Shown one piece after another: positions 43,530 through 53,339 of a stretch of 64,000 nucleotides of DNA (positions are counted from its first letter, which is position 1; every line of letters starts with the position of its first letter). Both the position numbers and the translations under genes were made by a program. The DNA is from Qipengyuania sp. S6317L1 (lineage in GTDB: Bacteria > Pseudomonadota > Alphaproteobacteria > Sphingomonadales > Sphingomonadaceae), in assembly GCF_023015615.1 (NCBI RefSeq), contig NZ_JALKAJ010000002.1:1192501-1256500 (forward strand). The letters are read 5' to 3'. The notes beneath the pieces are model-generated. The model did no database searches. It was not told the DNA's origin and saw only the letters and a program-made list of their open reading frames with translations.

Positions 43530-44570
43530 ATGAAGGCTAAGCACGGCGAATTTGCAAGAGGCGTGCCGCGCGCCGCGAGCCAGGCTTCGATCTTCTTCTT
43601 TTGCGGACCCGACGAAGCGGGCGCTTCTGCCGCTGCCAGCAAGATCATCGCCTCGCTCCCCGATGCAGGCGAAAGGATCGAGCTGTCGGGCGGCGATCTC
43701 AAACGTGATCCCGCACTTCTCGGCGACGAAGCGCGCTCGGGCTCGCTCTTCGGAGACAAGCGCCATATCTTTGCGCGCGTGAGCGGCGATGAGGCGCACG
43801 ATGCGTTAAAGGCCCTGATCGAAACGGGCGATGCGGGCGCAGGCGATGCCGCGCCGGTGTTGATCGTCGCGACCTCGGCCACCGACAAATCGCGCACCGC
43901 CAAACTGCTCGAAAAGCGGCCCGATGCGCTCGTCACCATGTTCTATCCGCCCGATCTTCCCAGTGTTGCAGGGGCGGTGCGGGCGATGGCGGATGCTGCG
44001 GGATTGCGGCTGGGCGGCGATCTGGCCGAACGGATCGCGCGCGCGGCAAGCCTTGATGTGCGGCTTGCGCAATCCGAGGTCGACAAGCTCGCGCTTTATC
44101 TCGACGCGTCCAGCCAGACCCCGAAAAACGCGACCCCTGATGATCTCGCTGAAATCGGCGCTCCGACAGAGGATGACGGTTTTGCGCCTCTGGTTAACGC
44201 GGTGCTTTCCGGTGAACTTGGCAAATTGCCGGGTGAACTCAAACGGATGAAGGAGCTCGGGATCAATCCTGTCGGGCTTCTTCTGGCGCTTGAACGGCGT
44301 GCGGGCCAATTGACGCAGATCACCGCAAAGCTGGGTGCGCGCGGGAATTTCGATTCGCTGGGCAAAGGGGAAAAGGCGCAGCTCGGCATCTTCTGGAAGG
44401 AAGAACGCGAGATTCGCCAACAACTTGGCCGCTGGTCACAGGCCAAGCTCGATCGCCTCATCCCGCGTCTCACCGCCCTGCATCAAACCCTGCTTTCCAA
44501 CAGTCAGTCCGCAGAATTGCTGCTCGCCCAGGACCTCACCCAGATCGCAAGATTTGCGGCCAAGCGGTAA
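43530..44570 (+). CDS. holA: DNA polymerase III subunit delta
   Basis: 346-residue delta subunit of the clamp loader that opens the beta ring. The first 20 residues are family-typical in alphaproteobacteria (GEFARGVPRAASQASIFFFCGPDEAGA). Domain I AAA-like fold includes SGGDLKRDPALLGDEARSGSLFGDKRHIF; ERIARAASLDVRLAQSEVDKLALYLD is the lid, and NPVGLLLALERRAGQL the C-terminal collar domain. It follows lptE after 6 bases and is the last gene of the DUF3576-leuS-lptE-holA transcript. Confidence 0.9.
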   Translation: MKAKHGEFARGVPRAASQASIFFFCGPDEAGASAAASKIIASLPDAGERIELSGGDLKRDPALLGDEARSGSLFGDKRHIFARVSGDEAHDALKALIETGDAGAGDAAPVLIVATSATDKSRTAKLLEKRPDALVTMFYPPDLPSVAGAVRAMADAAGLRLGGDLAERIARAASLDVRLAQSEVDKLALYLDASSQTPKNATPDDLAEIGAPTEDDGFAPLVNAVLSGELGKLPGELKRMKELGINPVGLLLALERRAGQLTQITAKLGARGNFDSLGKGEKAQLGIFWKEEREIRQQLGRWSQAKLDRLIPRLTALHQTLLSNSQSAELLLAQDLTQIARFAAKR

Positions 44571-44686
44571 CATTTTGTGACAGGTGTGACTTTTCGCACC
44601 TGCAAAAAATTCCCTTTTACGTAGAATCCAGTAAAGGTTCCCTAGTAATCATACGCTAAGGGTATCTACGGGTTAGGCGTTAAGGC

Positions 44687-46090
44687 ATGAATGAACAGAC
44701 CGGGCTGCTCCCTGATGCGGCCCAATCCGAGAAGATAGCAAGGCCAATCGCGCCGTCGCTGGAAAAGCGGCGTTTGCGCAGCTTTGCCGTGATGATGGTG
44801 ATCGATGCTGCGCTTCTGCATCTCGCCTTTGCGTCTGCCAGCCTCATTTACCTTGGTGTCTGGGCCTCGGCCAATAACATGCTGGCGGCGCAGACCTTGC
44901 TGCCGGTCTTCTTTACCATCGCGCTTTACAATGGAAGCTACGGCGGAAAGGCGCTGGGCGATTGGATCTTCGCATCAAAGCGCGCTTTGACCGCGCTGCT
45001 GGTATCAACCGCTCTGATCAATTTTCTCGCCTTTTACACCAAGTCCAACGCCGAGTTTTCGCGTGTTTCCGTGACGTTGGGCCTGATCCTGTCGGCCATT
45101 GCCATTGTCGCCTTCCGGCGGGTCCTGATGATCTTCATCGACCGTTTCTGGAACGGGCGCACCACCAACGAACTGGTGATCGACGATGGCGGACCAAGCT
45201 TTGCCACCGAGCGGGGCGAGACGATTGCGGCCAGCGACTATGCGCTCGATCCCACCAGCCACGATCCCTTCATGTTCGACCGTCTGGGCAAGCTGTTGCA
45301 GAACCAGGACAAGGTCGTGGTCAGCACCCCGCGAGAACGGCGCGAGCATTGGGCGTTCCTGCTGAAATCGGCCGGTGTGCATGGCGAGATCGTGAGCCAG
45401 CCTGCGCATGATCTGGGCGCTATGGGCGTTCACCACTACGACGCGCAGGATCGCACGACTCTGATCGTATCCAACGGCCCGCTCAAGCTGCGCTCGCGCA
45501 TTTCCAAACGCCTGTTCGATACAGCGATTGTTGGTGCTGCTCTGCTGGTGCTGTCACCGCTGTTGCTGCTTGTGGCCATGCTCATCAAGCTTGAGGATGG
45601 CGGCCCCGTCTTCTTTGTTCAGCGCCGCATGGGCCGGGGCAACACCTTCTTCAACATGTTCAAATTCCGTTCGATGAAGGTCGACAAGAACGATGCCGAG
45701 GGCGCGCGTTCGACGGGGCGCGAGGATGACCGGATCACCCGCATTGGCGCGTTCATCCGCAAGACTAGCATCGACGAGCTGCCGCAGCTGATAAATGTGC
45801 TCAAGGGCGATATGTCGATTGTCGGTCCGCGTCCGCATGCTCTGGGGAGCCGGGCGAACAACAAGTTTTTCTGGGAAGTCGACGCGCAATACTGGAGGCG
45901 TCATTGCCTTAAACCGGGGCTGACGGGTCTGGCGCAAGTGCGCGGACACCGCGGTGCGACGGAAAAGGAAAGCGATCTCACCGACCGCCTTCAATCGGAC
46001 CTTGAGTATATCGCTGGCTGGTCGTTGAGGCGCGATATCGAGATCGTGTTCAAGACACTGCTCGTGCTGCGGCACGATAACGCGTATTAG
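44687..46090 (+). CDS. Polyprenyl-phosphate sugar-1-phosphate transferase (EPS initiation)
   Basis: 467-residue bacterial sugar transferase of the WcaJ/GumD/PssY type that loads the first sugar phosphate on undecaprenyl phosphate. Four N-terminal membrane helices (about 30-150) are followed by a cytosolic region, a fifth membrane anchor ([23 protein letters not shown], near 273-295) and the catalytic domain: [21 protein letters not shown], the DE pair in [26 protein letters not shown] and [18 protein letters not shown]-glucose from GalU could be the donor. It stands alone; other EPS genes are presumably outside the window. Confidence 0.9.
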   Translation: MNEQTGLLPDAAQSEKIARPIAPSLEKRRLRSFAVMMVIDAALLHLAFASASLIYLGVWASANNMLAAQTLLPVFFTIALYNGSYGGKALGDWIFASKRALTALLVSTALINFLAFYTKSNAEFSRVSVTLGLILSAIAIVAFRRVLMIFIDRFWNGRTTNELVIDDGGPSFATERGETIAASDYALDPTSHDPFMFDRLGKLLQNQDKVVVSTPRERREHWAFLLKSAGVHGEIVSQPAHDLGAMGVHHYDAQDRTTLIVSNGPLKLRSRISKRLFDTAIVGAALLVLSPLLLLVAMLIKLEDGGPVFFVQRRMGRGNTFFNMFKFRSMKVDKNDAEGARSTGREDDRITRIGAFIRKTSIDELPQLINVLKGDMSIVGPRPHALGSRANNKFFWEVDAQYWRRHCLKPGLTGLAQVRGHRGATEKESDLTDRLQSDLEYIAGWSLRRDIEIVFKTLLVLRHDNAY

Positions 46091-46217
46091 TTTTGCGCAC
46101 GCCCATCCGGGCGCGCGTCCTCGCTAGACGTCCTGCATTCGCTGCGCTCCTTGCGGACACGCTGCGGGCGGCCACTTGGCCTTGCGGTTCCTTTGGAACC
46201 GTCCTTGCGTCTATCCT
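46091..46217. other. Convergent intergenic region with two adjacent small hairpins
   Basis: GGCC-ACTT-GGCC (46170-46181) and CGGTTCC-TTT-GGAACCG (46185-46201) lie side by side between the convergent EPS transferase and lptA genes. No T run follows either, so they could be a weak bidirectional terminator. No gene seen; in particular lptB is missing where it usually follows lptA. Confidence 0.4.
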
Positions 46218-46775
46218 TCATTCACCCCTGACGTTGAACGTGCCGGTGACCCGGCCATCTGCGCCGGGCTCTGTTACGATGCCGCCTGATGCGCGGCCGT
46301 CGACGCTCGACAATCCTGTCGCAAGATTGATCACCAGACGCTCTCCGCGCAAGGTATCCGCGCCCCGGCTGAGCGATACGTTGCCCGCCATGGTGATGAT
46401 ACGCTTGCCAAAGTCATAGACCGCGACATCGCCGCTTGCGCGTTCATTCGCGCGGGTCACGACCACGCCGCCATTGGCGGTGATGCGTTGAACATCCAGA
46501 GAGCCGTCGTCGGTGTAGCTTGCCAGCATCCGGTTGGAGCGCACGCTGAGCCCTGCCTGATTGACAACGACATTGCCGCTCAGGACGACACGGTTGGCGC
46601 GGTCGTCGAAATCGATGCTGCCCGCATCAAACGACACCGGTGCATTGGTGTTGTGTGAGGCAATGGCCTGCGCGCTCGCGTTCATGCCAAGCGCCATCAC
46701 GCCCCCCATGACAGCGCCGCCCGCTGCCCAGCCAAGGGCGATCTTGCCAAGGTGTGATGGAAATCTGCGGGCCAT
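46218..46775 (-). CDS. lptA: LPS transport periplasmic protein LptA
   Basis: 185-residue OstA-like periplasmic bridge protein carrying LPS from LptC to LptD. A signal segment (ALGWAAGGAVMGGVMALGMNASAQA) precedes the beta-jellyroll, seen as repeating strands: VSFDAGSIDFDDRANRVVLSGNVVVNQAG, LSVRSNRMLASY and ITMAGNVSLSRGADTLRGERL. The ATG directly abuts the lptC stop (TAA-ATG). It ends the rnd-lptC-lptA transcript. Confidence 0.9.
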   Translation of the reverse strand: MARRFPSHLGKIALGWAAGGAVMGGVMALGMNASAQAIASHNTNAPVSFDAGSIDFDDRANRVVLSGNVVVNQAGLSVRSNRMLASYTDDGSLDVQRITANGGVVVTRANERASGDVAVYDFGKRIITMAGNVSLSRGADTLRGERLVINLATGLSSVDGRASGGIVTEPGADGRVTGTFNVRGE

Positions 46776-47465
46776 TTATGGCATCCTTTGTCCGAGTGTG
46801 CCGACGCTGTTGAGCTTGCCTGGCACCATAGTGAGCCGGGCTTTGCCATCAAGCGAGATCGTGCGCGCGTCGAGATCGCCGCGCATGGAATTGGCGGAAA
46901 ATGTGCCCATCGGCACCGCACCTTCAACGCCGTCAGAGCCGGTCATCGTGCGCGTTTCCAGATTGAACTGAACCCCGCTCGCCTGGATTGCATAGCCATC
47001 GGCGGTGCGCACGCGCATGGTTCCTTCGACGTCGACCACATCGCTGTCGATGTCATAGACCCCGCCAACGGCCGAGAGTTGCGCCGGGCCATCCTCCAGC
47101 AGCAGCTGGGCGAGCAGATCATCCATGCGCACCTTGCCTTCCGCGCTGGAACGTTGGACCGCTTCGCCTGCAGTAATCGAGAAGGGGCGGCCCATATTGT
47201 CGCGGCCCCGATACATCGCATTATCGACGCTGAGCCGTTCGTCGATCACCGCAACGGTGTTGCGGTCGAGCAGGAAGCTCACCTCGCCGCGCGGCGACAG
47301 GGGCGTGACAACCATAAAGGCGGCAATGACCCCCACACCCATCGGAAGCGCGCGCGCAAGGAAGGCAACAAGCTTGTCGTGGCTGCCGCCGGGTGCAGCG
47401 AAGTCCTGTCGCTTGTTGCGCAGTTCCTTCGCGCGGTTGGTTTCGATGCGGCGTTTGATGACCAT
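46776..47465 (-). CDS. lptC: LPS export protein LptC
   Basis: 229 residues; a cytosolic N-terminus rich in basic residues, one membrane helix (LPMGVGVIAAFMVVTPLS, near 40-58) and a periplasmic LptC jellyroll (VDNAMYRGRDNMGRPFSITA, GVYDIDSDVVDVEGTMRVRTADGYAIQ, GVQFNLETRTMTGSDGV). LptC links the LptBFG ABC transporter to LptA. It lies 12 bases after the RNase D-like gene and immediately before lptA, the standard alphaproteobacterial arrangement. Confidence 0.88.
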   Translation of the reverse strand: MVIKRRIETNRAKELRNKRQDFAAPGGSHDKLVAFLARALPMGVGVIAAFMVVTPLSPRGEVSFLLDRNTVAVIDERLSVDNAMYRGRDNMGRPFSITAGEAVQRSSAEGKVRMDDLLAQLLLEDGPAQLSAVGGVYDIDSDVVDVEGTMRVRTADGYAIQASGVQFNLETRTMTGSDGVEGAVPMGTFSANSMRGDLDARTISLDGKARLTMVPGKLNSVGTLGQRMP

Positions 47466-47477
47466 GGTCGGGCCGCT

Positions 47478-48113
47478 TTAGCGGTAGAAACCTTCATTGT
47501 GGCTGAATATGTCGCGCCCGTCCCAGCCAGCGATATCGAGCGCGGCGCGCGTTGGCAGAAAGTCGAAACACGCCTGGGCGATTTCCATGCGGCCTTCGCG
47601 CTTGAGGCGCACCACCAATTCATCGCGCAGACGGTGGAGGAAACGCACATCGGACGCAGCATAATCGCGCTGCGCTTCGTTCAGGTCGGGCCCGCCCCAG
47701 TCGGAGGACTGCTGTTGCTTGGACATGCTTTCGTTCAGCAGTTCATCGGTGAGGTTCTTAAGCCCATGGCGATCGGTGTAGGTGCGCACCAGCTTGCTTG
47801 CGATCTTGGTGCAGAAAACCGGCCCCGCTTCAACGCCGAGGTAATACTGGATTGCAGCCAGATCGAAGCGGCCAAAGTGGTAAAGCTTCACCCGGTTCGG
47901 GTCGGCGAGAATGCGCGTGAGATTCGGCGCTTCATAGTCGCTGCCCGGCGAAAAGCGCACAAGGTGCTCATCGCCCGAACCATCGGAGATTTGCACCACG
48001 CACAGCCTGTCGCGGTGAGTGATAAGCCCCATGGTCTCGGTATCGACCGCAAGGTCGCTTGTGCCCTCAAGCACGCCATCGGGCAGGTCTTCTTCATGAA
48101 AATATACAGCCAT
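47478..48113 (-). CDS. Ribonuclease D-like 3'-5' exonuclease
   Basis: 211-residue single-domain DEDD exonuclease. The motifs are Exo I DLAVDTETMG near 21, Exo II in YHFGRFDLAAIQYYLG near 79-95, and Exo III YAASDVRFLHRL near 158. It lacks the HRDC domains of full-length RNase D, as usual for this short alphaproteobacterial form located next to lptC. ATG 48113 is chosen over the upstream extension. It probably processes structured RNA 3' ends; whether the link to LPS transport is functional or only positional is unknown. Confidence 0.88.
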   Translation of the reverse strand: MAVYFHEEDLPDGVLEGTSDLAVDTETMGLITHRDRLCVVQISDGSGDEHLVRFSPGSDYEAPNLTRILADPNRVKLYHFGRFDLAAIQYYLGVEAGPVFCTKIASKLVRTYTDRHGLKNLTDELLNESMSKQQQSSDWGGPDLNEAQRDYAASDVRFLHRLRDELVVRLKREGRMEIAQACFDFLPTRAALDIAGWDGRDIFSHNEGFYR

Positions 48114-48229
48114 ATGGGCAACGCCATTACGCCACATTGCAGGCAAGGGAAAGAGGGCGCCTTAAAGAGGGGGATAGAGCGATTTCACCGGCTCGCATCG
48201 GGTGCCTTCCCTTGTGTAGCATGGGCCCG

Positions 48230-48916
48230 ATGACAAGCGATCACATCCCTGAAAGCTGGCGCGCGGCGCTCGAACCCGCGCTTGGCACGCCCGAGGCGCG
48301 CAAACTTGGCGGGTGGCTGGTGGCACAGGAGGCGGCGGGCAAGACGATTTTTCCGCCGCGCGGGCAAAGGCTCGCCGCATTGGAAGCAACGCCCCTTCCC
48401 GATGTGCGCGTGGTGATCCTCGGACAGGACCCCTATCACGGGGCAGGGCAGGCCCACGGCCTCAGCTTTTCGGTGCAGGACGCGGTGAAACAGCCCCCGT
48501 CGCTGGTCAATATCTTCAAGGAACTGGAGAATGACCTTGGAATTGCGCGCCCGCAAACGGGCAATCTCACGCCTTGGGCACGGCAGGGCGTGCTTTTGTT
48601 GAACAACACGCTCACGGTCGAAGAGGGGCAGGCGGGCAGCCATGCCGGGCGCGGCTGGGATGCGATCACCGACGCGTGCGTTGCGGCGGTGGTGGAGCAG
48701 GGGCTCCCAAGCGTCTTTATCCTGTGGGGCAGCCATGCCGCGAAAAAAGCGGGCCGGGTGAGGGGGCTTGGCGCCGGCCAGCACCACTGCATCATCAAAT
48801 CCCCGCACCCATCGCCACTTTCCGCGCACCGTGGCTTTTTTGGATCCAAGCCGTTCAGCCAGACCAATGCCTTCCTTGAGGCGCAGGGCTGTAAAGCTAT
48901 AGACTGGGCATTATGA
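48230..48916 (+). CDS. ung: Uracil-DNA glycosylase, family 1
   Basis: 228-residue base-excision repair enzyme removing uracil from DNA. The catalytic GQDPYHGAGQAHGLSFSV is near 64-80, GVLLLNNTLTVEEG near 121, and the HPSPLSAHRGFFG minor-groove loop near 188. ATG 48230 (or 48221) is chosen; the frame upstream runs under the divergent exonuclease gene. Its stop overlaps the crotonase ATG by 4 bases. Confidence 0.95.
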   Translation: MTSDHIPESWRAALEPALGTPEARKLGGWLVAQEAAGKTIFPPRGQRLAALEATPLPDVRVVILGQDPYHGAGQAHGLSFSVQDAVKQPPSLVNIFKELENDLGIARPQTGNLTPWARQGVLLLNNTLTVEEGQAGSHAGRGWDAITDACVAAVVEQGLPSVFILWGSHAAKKAGRVRGLGAGQHHCIIKSPHPSPLSAHRGFFGSKPFSQTNAFLEAQGCKAIDWAL

Positions 48917-49707
48917 CACAGACAGACCCCGCGCAAACCGTCCTTTACGAGGTGCGCGACAAGATTGCCCTCGTCACGCTGAACCGGCCCGAGGCGATGA
49001 ACGCGATCAATAAGGCGCTGCGCCTCCGCCTTTACGAGGTCATGCGCGCCGCAGACAGGGACGACACGGTGCACGCGGTGGTTTTGACAGGAGCCGGAAC
49101 GCGCGCGTTTACCGCGGGTCTTGATCTGAAAGAACTCGGCAGCGAGGAAGGCGCGCTTGGCGCGGCCAACGATGTGAACCCGGCGAACAATCCGGTCAAA
49201 GCGATCGAGGTGTGCCGCAAGCCGGTCATTGGCGCTGTCAACGGAGTGGCTATCACCGGCGGGTTCGAAGTGGCACTGGCCTGCGACTTCCTGATCGCGG
49301 CGACCAATGCGCGTTTTGCCGACACCCATGCGCGCGTCGGGATCGTGCCGGGGTGGGGGCTGTCGCAGAAACTGTCACGCATGATCGGGATTGGCCGTGC
49401 CAAGGAGCTTGCCTTTACGGGTAACTTCCTCGGCGCTGAAACCGCGCTGCAATGGGGTCTTGTCAATCACGTGGTGGAACCAGAAGACCTGCTGCCGACC
49501 GCGCTCAAACTGGCCGAAGATGTGGCCGGCATCGATACCGGTTTTGTGCAAAGCTATAAAAGGCTGATCGACGATGGTTTTGCGGTGAGTTTTGGCGAAG
49601 GCATGGCGATCGAGGCCGAACGCTCGTCGGCGGCCAATTCCAAGGTCGCCCCCGAACAGGTCGAATCGGTGCGCAAAGGCGTTCAGGAACGCGGGCGGGG
49701 CCAGTAG
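48913..49707 (+). CDS. Enoyl-CoA hydratase/isomerase family (crotonase) protein
   Basis: 264-residue crotonase-fold protein acting on acyl-CoA thioesters. NRPEAMNAINKALR near 20, TRAFTAGLDLKEL near 58 (oxyanion hole) and ITGGFEVALACDF near 113 with one catalytic Glu are present. The second catalytic Glu of classical hydratases (in PEI/VxLG) is replaced: the region reads ADTHARVGIVPGWGL. The exact activity is therefore uncertain; other crotonase reactions are possible. ATGA overlap with ung. Confidence 0.88.
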   Translation: MTQTDPAQTVLYEVRDKIALVTLNRPEAMNAINKALRLRLYEVMRAADRDDTVHAVVLTGAGTRAFTAGLDLKELGSEEGALGAANDVNPANNPVKAIEVCRKPVIGAVNGVAITGGFEVALACDFLIAATNARFADTHARVGIVPGWGLSQKLSRMIGIGRAKELAFTGNFLGAETALQWGLVNHVVEPEDLLPTALKLAEDVAGIDTGFVQSYKRLIDDGFAVSFGEGMAIEAERSSAANSKVAPEQVESVRKGVQERGRGQ

Positions 49708-49734
49708 GGTCGTGCCAATGGCGCGCTGCGGGCT

Positions 49735-50436
49735 TTACCCGGCAGGCGTTTCCACCTTGCGCAATGTCATCGCGCCAACGGGGCTTTCCATGCGAAGCGT
49801 CCCGTCCTCCAACCGCGCAGTAACGCCGTCGAAATCGAGCAGGCCCAGATCGTTGCGGTGAAATTCAAAGGTGACGGTTTCATCTGATGCAATCGCATGC
49901 TCGCCTGAAAGCTCGAAAACGGGCGAGAGCACTTGATAGCTCTCCATGAACAGCTGGATCGTCGCTGGCCTGTCGCACGTCTCTTGCGGCGACCAGCCCT
50001 GATCGCTGACCGATGAGCGGATAAGCTCGCCATTGGCGCACAGCCCGCGCACATCGGCATAGTCAAAGGGTCTGCCGCTGCCTGCCCAGACGACGCGTAG
50101 GAAAGGCCCGTCTTGCGCGCGCGGCTGGGTGCCTTTCCAGATGAACTCGGGGGAGACGGGCTTTGGATCGCTTTCAAAGACGATGAAGTCGCCATTTTCG
50201 CGCCATGTGCCCTTTGCCCGCAGGTCGAGCGAGCCGACCGAAATGCCCCATTGAAAGGTTCCGTCCGGGCGGACAACCATGCCCATTGCCGTTTCGAAAC
50301 TGCTGCCGTCATAGCGGCCCACAAAGGGCGATTGTTCGCCAGCCATCTGCTCCGTGTCCTTAGAGGTTTCCCGCGCAGCGGCAGCGACCGGAAAGGCTAG
50401 CAAAAGCGCCGCGAGAAGGCGGGCGATTCGCCTCAA
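49735..50436 (-). CDS. Secreted protein of unknown function
   Basis: 233 residues with a clear signal peptide (IARLLAALLLAFPVAAAARE). The mature part is beta-rich, with two conserved-looking Cys (ADVRGLCANGELI, WSPQETCDRPAT) that may form a disulfide. Segments such as FVGRYDGSSFETAMGMVVRPDGTFQWG read like a lipocalin or avidin-type barrel strand, but no family is recognised. Its start overlaps the stop of the porin-like gene upstream (4 bases), so the two are cotranscribed and both exported. Confidence 0.65.
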   Translation of the reverse strand: MRRIARLLAALLLAFPVAAAARETSKDTEQMAGEQSPFVGRYDGSSFETAMGMVVRPDGTFQWGISVGSLDLRAKGTWRENGDFIVFESDPKPVSPEFIWKGTQPRAQDGPFLRVVWAGSGRPFDYADVRGLCANGELIRSSVSDQGWSPQETCDRPATIQLFMESYQVLSPVFELSGEHAIASDETVTFEFHRNDLGLLDFDGVTARLEDGTLRMESPVGAMTLRKVETPAG

Positions 50437-51704
50437 AACTGGCTCGTCAGCCGTGCGCCCACAATCACGCCGGTCGACCGCGCTTCGACCGCGCTGTCGA
50501 CGATCTGGACATTCGCGCTGATCCCGAACTGCTTGTGGAACTGATAGGTGTAGAACGCCTCGAGGCCGACTTCGTCCTCGATCCCCAGACGAAAGGCGAT
50601 ATCATCGGCCAGCTCATTGGTGAGCGAATAGCTGAAGGCTGCGATGCCAAAGCGGTCTTGCGGGCGGAAACGCGGGTTTCCTGAAACTCCGAGATAGCCG
50701 GAATAATCAAGGAAGGTCGGGTCGCCTGCCGATGCCTGAAACCGCGCCATGATGCCCCATCCCTTGCCAGGCGCCTCGGGGTAGGTTTCGATGAATTGAT
50801 AGCCGGACAGCTGCACCGCAAGTTCGCCGCTTTCATCACCGAATGATCCGTTCGCAGGCGGTGTGAGCGCGGCGGGCAGGATGTCGCGGGCAAAATCGTC
50901 GCGGTTGGAGCCCAAAAGAACGGCGGTGTAGAAACCCGGTTTGCCGCCGACCGTTGGCATGAATGTCGCGCCGGCGAGAAACATCGCGCCGTTTTCGAAC
51001 GGGTCTTCCAGCCCGCTGCGCTGGTATTGCGAAGCGACGTCGAACACCCACAACCGGTAAATCACCTTCTTGGTGGGGACGTTGAGCATCGCCCCCGTCA
51101 CCGTGTTGGGCGCGATACCCGACGGAGGAAGGACGAAACCGATGTTCTGAAAGCCGATGTGGCCATTGCTTTGAATAATCGGGATTTTTCGGGTCTGTTC
51201 GAGCAGGTTGAGCTTGCCCACTTCAAGCGCGGCCCCGCTATCCCATTGGTATTCAAGGCTTGCGCTGACATCGAACCTGCCGCGGTCGCCGGGCCGGAAC
51301 ATCAGGGAGTTGTTGGGAATAAGGCCAATTTCGCCAATCGTATCCTCGCCCCAGCGATATTCCGGGCGCACTTTCAAGGAAAGGTTGGGCGAGCCGCCAA
51401 GCGCCGAAGCGCGCATTCTGAAATAGCCGTCCACGCGGCCCCCGTACTGCACGACTTTGCGCGCATCACCGGAGACGGGGGCTTCGAGGAATTGCGAGGC
51501 GAGCACCTCGACTTCGAAATCATCGGGGCCGGAAGGGGCGGTGCCGGGCGCCGCCAGGACAACCGCAGGTTCATCGTTTTCAATCGCAGGGGCGGGTCCC
51601 GACGACGAGGTGTCCGATTGCGCGAGCGCACCGGTCGCAGCAAGTCCAATACAAAGCGCAGCGATGCCGCGCGCCACGCCTGCGCAATGACGGCCGATAT
51701 CCAT
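50433..51704 (-). CDS. Outer-membrane beta-barrel porin, OprB-like
   Basis: 423 residues. Signal peptide GIAALCIGLAATGALAQ, then a low-complexity Pro/Ala-rich linker, then alternating strands ending in a terminal Phe (IVGARLTSQF), the hallmark of BAM substrates. GKGWGIMARFQASAGDPTFLDYSGYLGVSG and RFRPQDRFGIAAFSY recall the carbohydrate-selective OprB porins. First gene of a two-gene operon with the secreted protein at 49735-50436. Substrate unknown. Confidence 0.75.
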   Translation of the reverse strand: MDIGRHCAGVARGIAALCIGLAATGALAQSDTSSSGPAPAIENDEPAVVLAAPGTAPSGPDDFEVEVLASQFLEAPVSGDARKVVQYGGRVDGYFRMRASALGGSPNLSLKVRPEYRWGEDTIGEIGLIPNNSLMFRPGDRGRFDVSASLEYQWDSGAALEVGKLNLLEQTRKIPIIQSNGHIGFQNIGFVLPPSGIAPNTVTGAMLNVPTKKVIYRLWVFDVASQYQRSGLEDPFENGAMFLAGATFMPTVGGKPGFYTAVLLGSNRDDFARDILPAALTPPANGSFGDESGELAVQLSGYQFIETYPEAPGKGWGIMARFQASAGDPTFLDYSGYLGVSGNPRFRPQDRFGIAAFSYSLTNELADDIAFRLGIEDEVGLEAFYTYQFHKQFGISANVQIVDSAVEARSTGVIVGARLTSQF

Positions 51705-51876
51705 CCAGATACTCTTCCCATTCCCAATAGACGCATCTTGCGTGCGCCTTTATTTCCCCATGAAATGAAAGGGATGAAGCAATAGTATAGATGAAATCAA
51801 GCTGGCTTTCGCAATTGGGTCCTATTTCAGGATTTAAGTGTCTTTTGTGTACTAGGGCAAAATAACTATAGCGGGA

Positions 51877-53328
51877 TTAGCGCGGAAGTTCACTTGCGCC
51901 CATCAGCGCCTCATCAACAGCACGTGCGCATTGGCGGCCTTCGCGAATTGCCCACACCACAAGGCTCTGCCCCCGGCGCATGTCACCGCAGGCAAAGACA
52001 TTCTCGATGTTCGTGGCGTAGCTTTGCGTATCGGCCGACACATTGCCGCGATCGGTCAATTCGACGCCAGCCTGATCGAGGAGCCCAGCCTTGATCGGCC
52101 CGACAAAGCCCATGGCAAGGAAGATCAGGTCGGCCTGAAGGGTGAATTCGCTGCCCACGATCTCGCGCATCTGGTGCTGGCCGTTTTCGTCCTTGACCCA
52201 TTCAACGCGCACGCACTCAAGGCCGGTGACTTTCTCGCCATCGCCGACCACCCGTTTGGTAAGGACGGCCCAGTCGCGGTTCGCCCCCTCTTCGTGGCTC
52301 GACGAAGTGCGCAGTTTGAGCGGCCAGTTGGGCCAGGTCATCGCCTTGTCCTCTTTTTCAGGAGGCTTGGGCATGATTTCAAGCTGGGTCACGGAGGCCG
52401 CGCCCTGACGGTTGGATGTGCCAACACAGTCGGAACCGGTATCACCGCCACCAATGACGATGACGTGCTTGCCCGTGGCTTTCAGGGTTCCGCGAGGGGC
52501 CGCACGGCTTTCCTCATCGCCTGCATTGCGCTTGTTCTGCTGTGTCAGGAATTCCATCGCGAGGCGCACGCCGTTCAATTCTGCACCCGGAATATCGAGC
52601 GCACGCGCATTCTCTGCGCCGCCGGAAAGGACGACCGCGTCGAAGTTTTCCTGCAAGGACTGGAACGAGATATCGACGCCCACTTCCTTGCTGGTTTTGA
52701 AAGACACCCCTTCGGCTTCCATCTGCTGACAGCGCCGGTTGATGAGGTGCTTTTCCATCTTGAAATCAGGAATACCGTAGCGAAGCAGCCCGCCGATCCG
52801 GTCATTCTTTTCGAACAGCGTCACGGAGTGGCCAGCGCGCGCCAATTGCTGCGCAGCCGCCATACCAGCGGGGCCTGAACCCACCACGGCAACCGATTTG
52901 CCGGTCTTCTTTTCCGGGATCTGCGGCGTGACCCAGCCTTCTTTCCATCCCCGGTCGATGATCGCACATTCGATCGACTTGATCGTAACCGGCTGGTCAA
53001 CGATGTTGAGCGTGCACGATGCCTCACACGGAGCAGGGCAGATGCGGCCCGTAAATTCGGGGAAATTATTGGTTGAATGCAGGACGTCGAGCGCGTTCTT
53101 CCAGTCGTTTTCGTAAACGAGGTGGTTCCAGTCCGGGATCATGTTGTTCACCGGACACCCGTTGTGACAATACGGAATGCCGCAATCCATACAGCGCGAG
53201 GCCTGGCTTTTCAGCGTCTCGTCATCGGGCTGAACCACGAATTCGCGATAGTTCTTAAGCCGCTCTGCCGGATCGATATAATCGCGCTCGCGGCGGTCGA
53301 GTTCAAGGAAGCCTGTGTCTTTACCCAT
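51877..53328 (-). CDS. gltD: Glutamate synthase small subunit
   Basis: 483-residue iron-sulfur flavoprotein that passes electrons from NADPH to the large subunit. N-terminal cysteines [17 protein letters not shown] and [12 protein letters not shown] near 40-110 bind two 4Fe-4S clusters. [19 protein letters not shown] near 146 (FAD) and [15 protein letters not shown] near 290 (NADPH) follow, with [23 protein letters not shown] near 450. It starts 11 bases after gltB, the usual gltBD pair. Confidence 0.96.
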   Translation of the reverse strand: MGKDTGFLELDRRERDYIDPAERLKNYREFVVQPDDETLKSQASRCMDCGIPYCHNGCPVNNMIPDWNHLVYENDWKNALDVLHSTNNFPEFTGRICPAPCEASCTLNIVDQPVTIKSIECAIIDRGWKEGWVTPQIPEKKTGKSVAVVGSGPAGMAAAQQLARAGHSVTLFEKNDRIGGLLRYGIPDFKMEKHLINRRCQQMEAEGVSFKTSKEVGVDISFQSLQENFDAVVLSGGAENARALDIPGAELNGVRLAMEFLTQQNKRNAGDEESRAAPRGTLKATGKHVIVIGGGDTGSDCVGTSNRQGAASVTQLEIMPKPPEKEDKAMTWPNWPLKLRTSSSHEEGANRDWAVLTKRVVGDGEKVTGLECVRVEWVKDENGQHQMREIVGSEFTLQADLIFLAMGFVGPIKAGLLDQAGVELTDRGNVSADTQSYATNIENVFACGDMRRGQSLVVWAIREGRQCARAVDEALMGASELPR

Positions 53329-53339
53329 CTGTCTTACCC

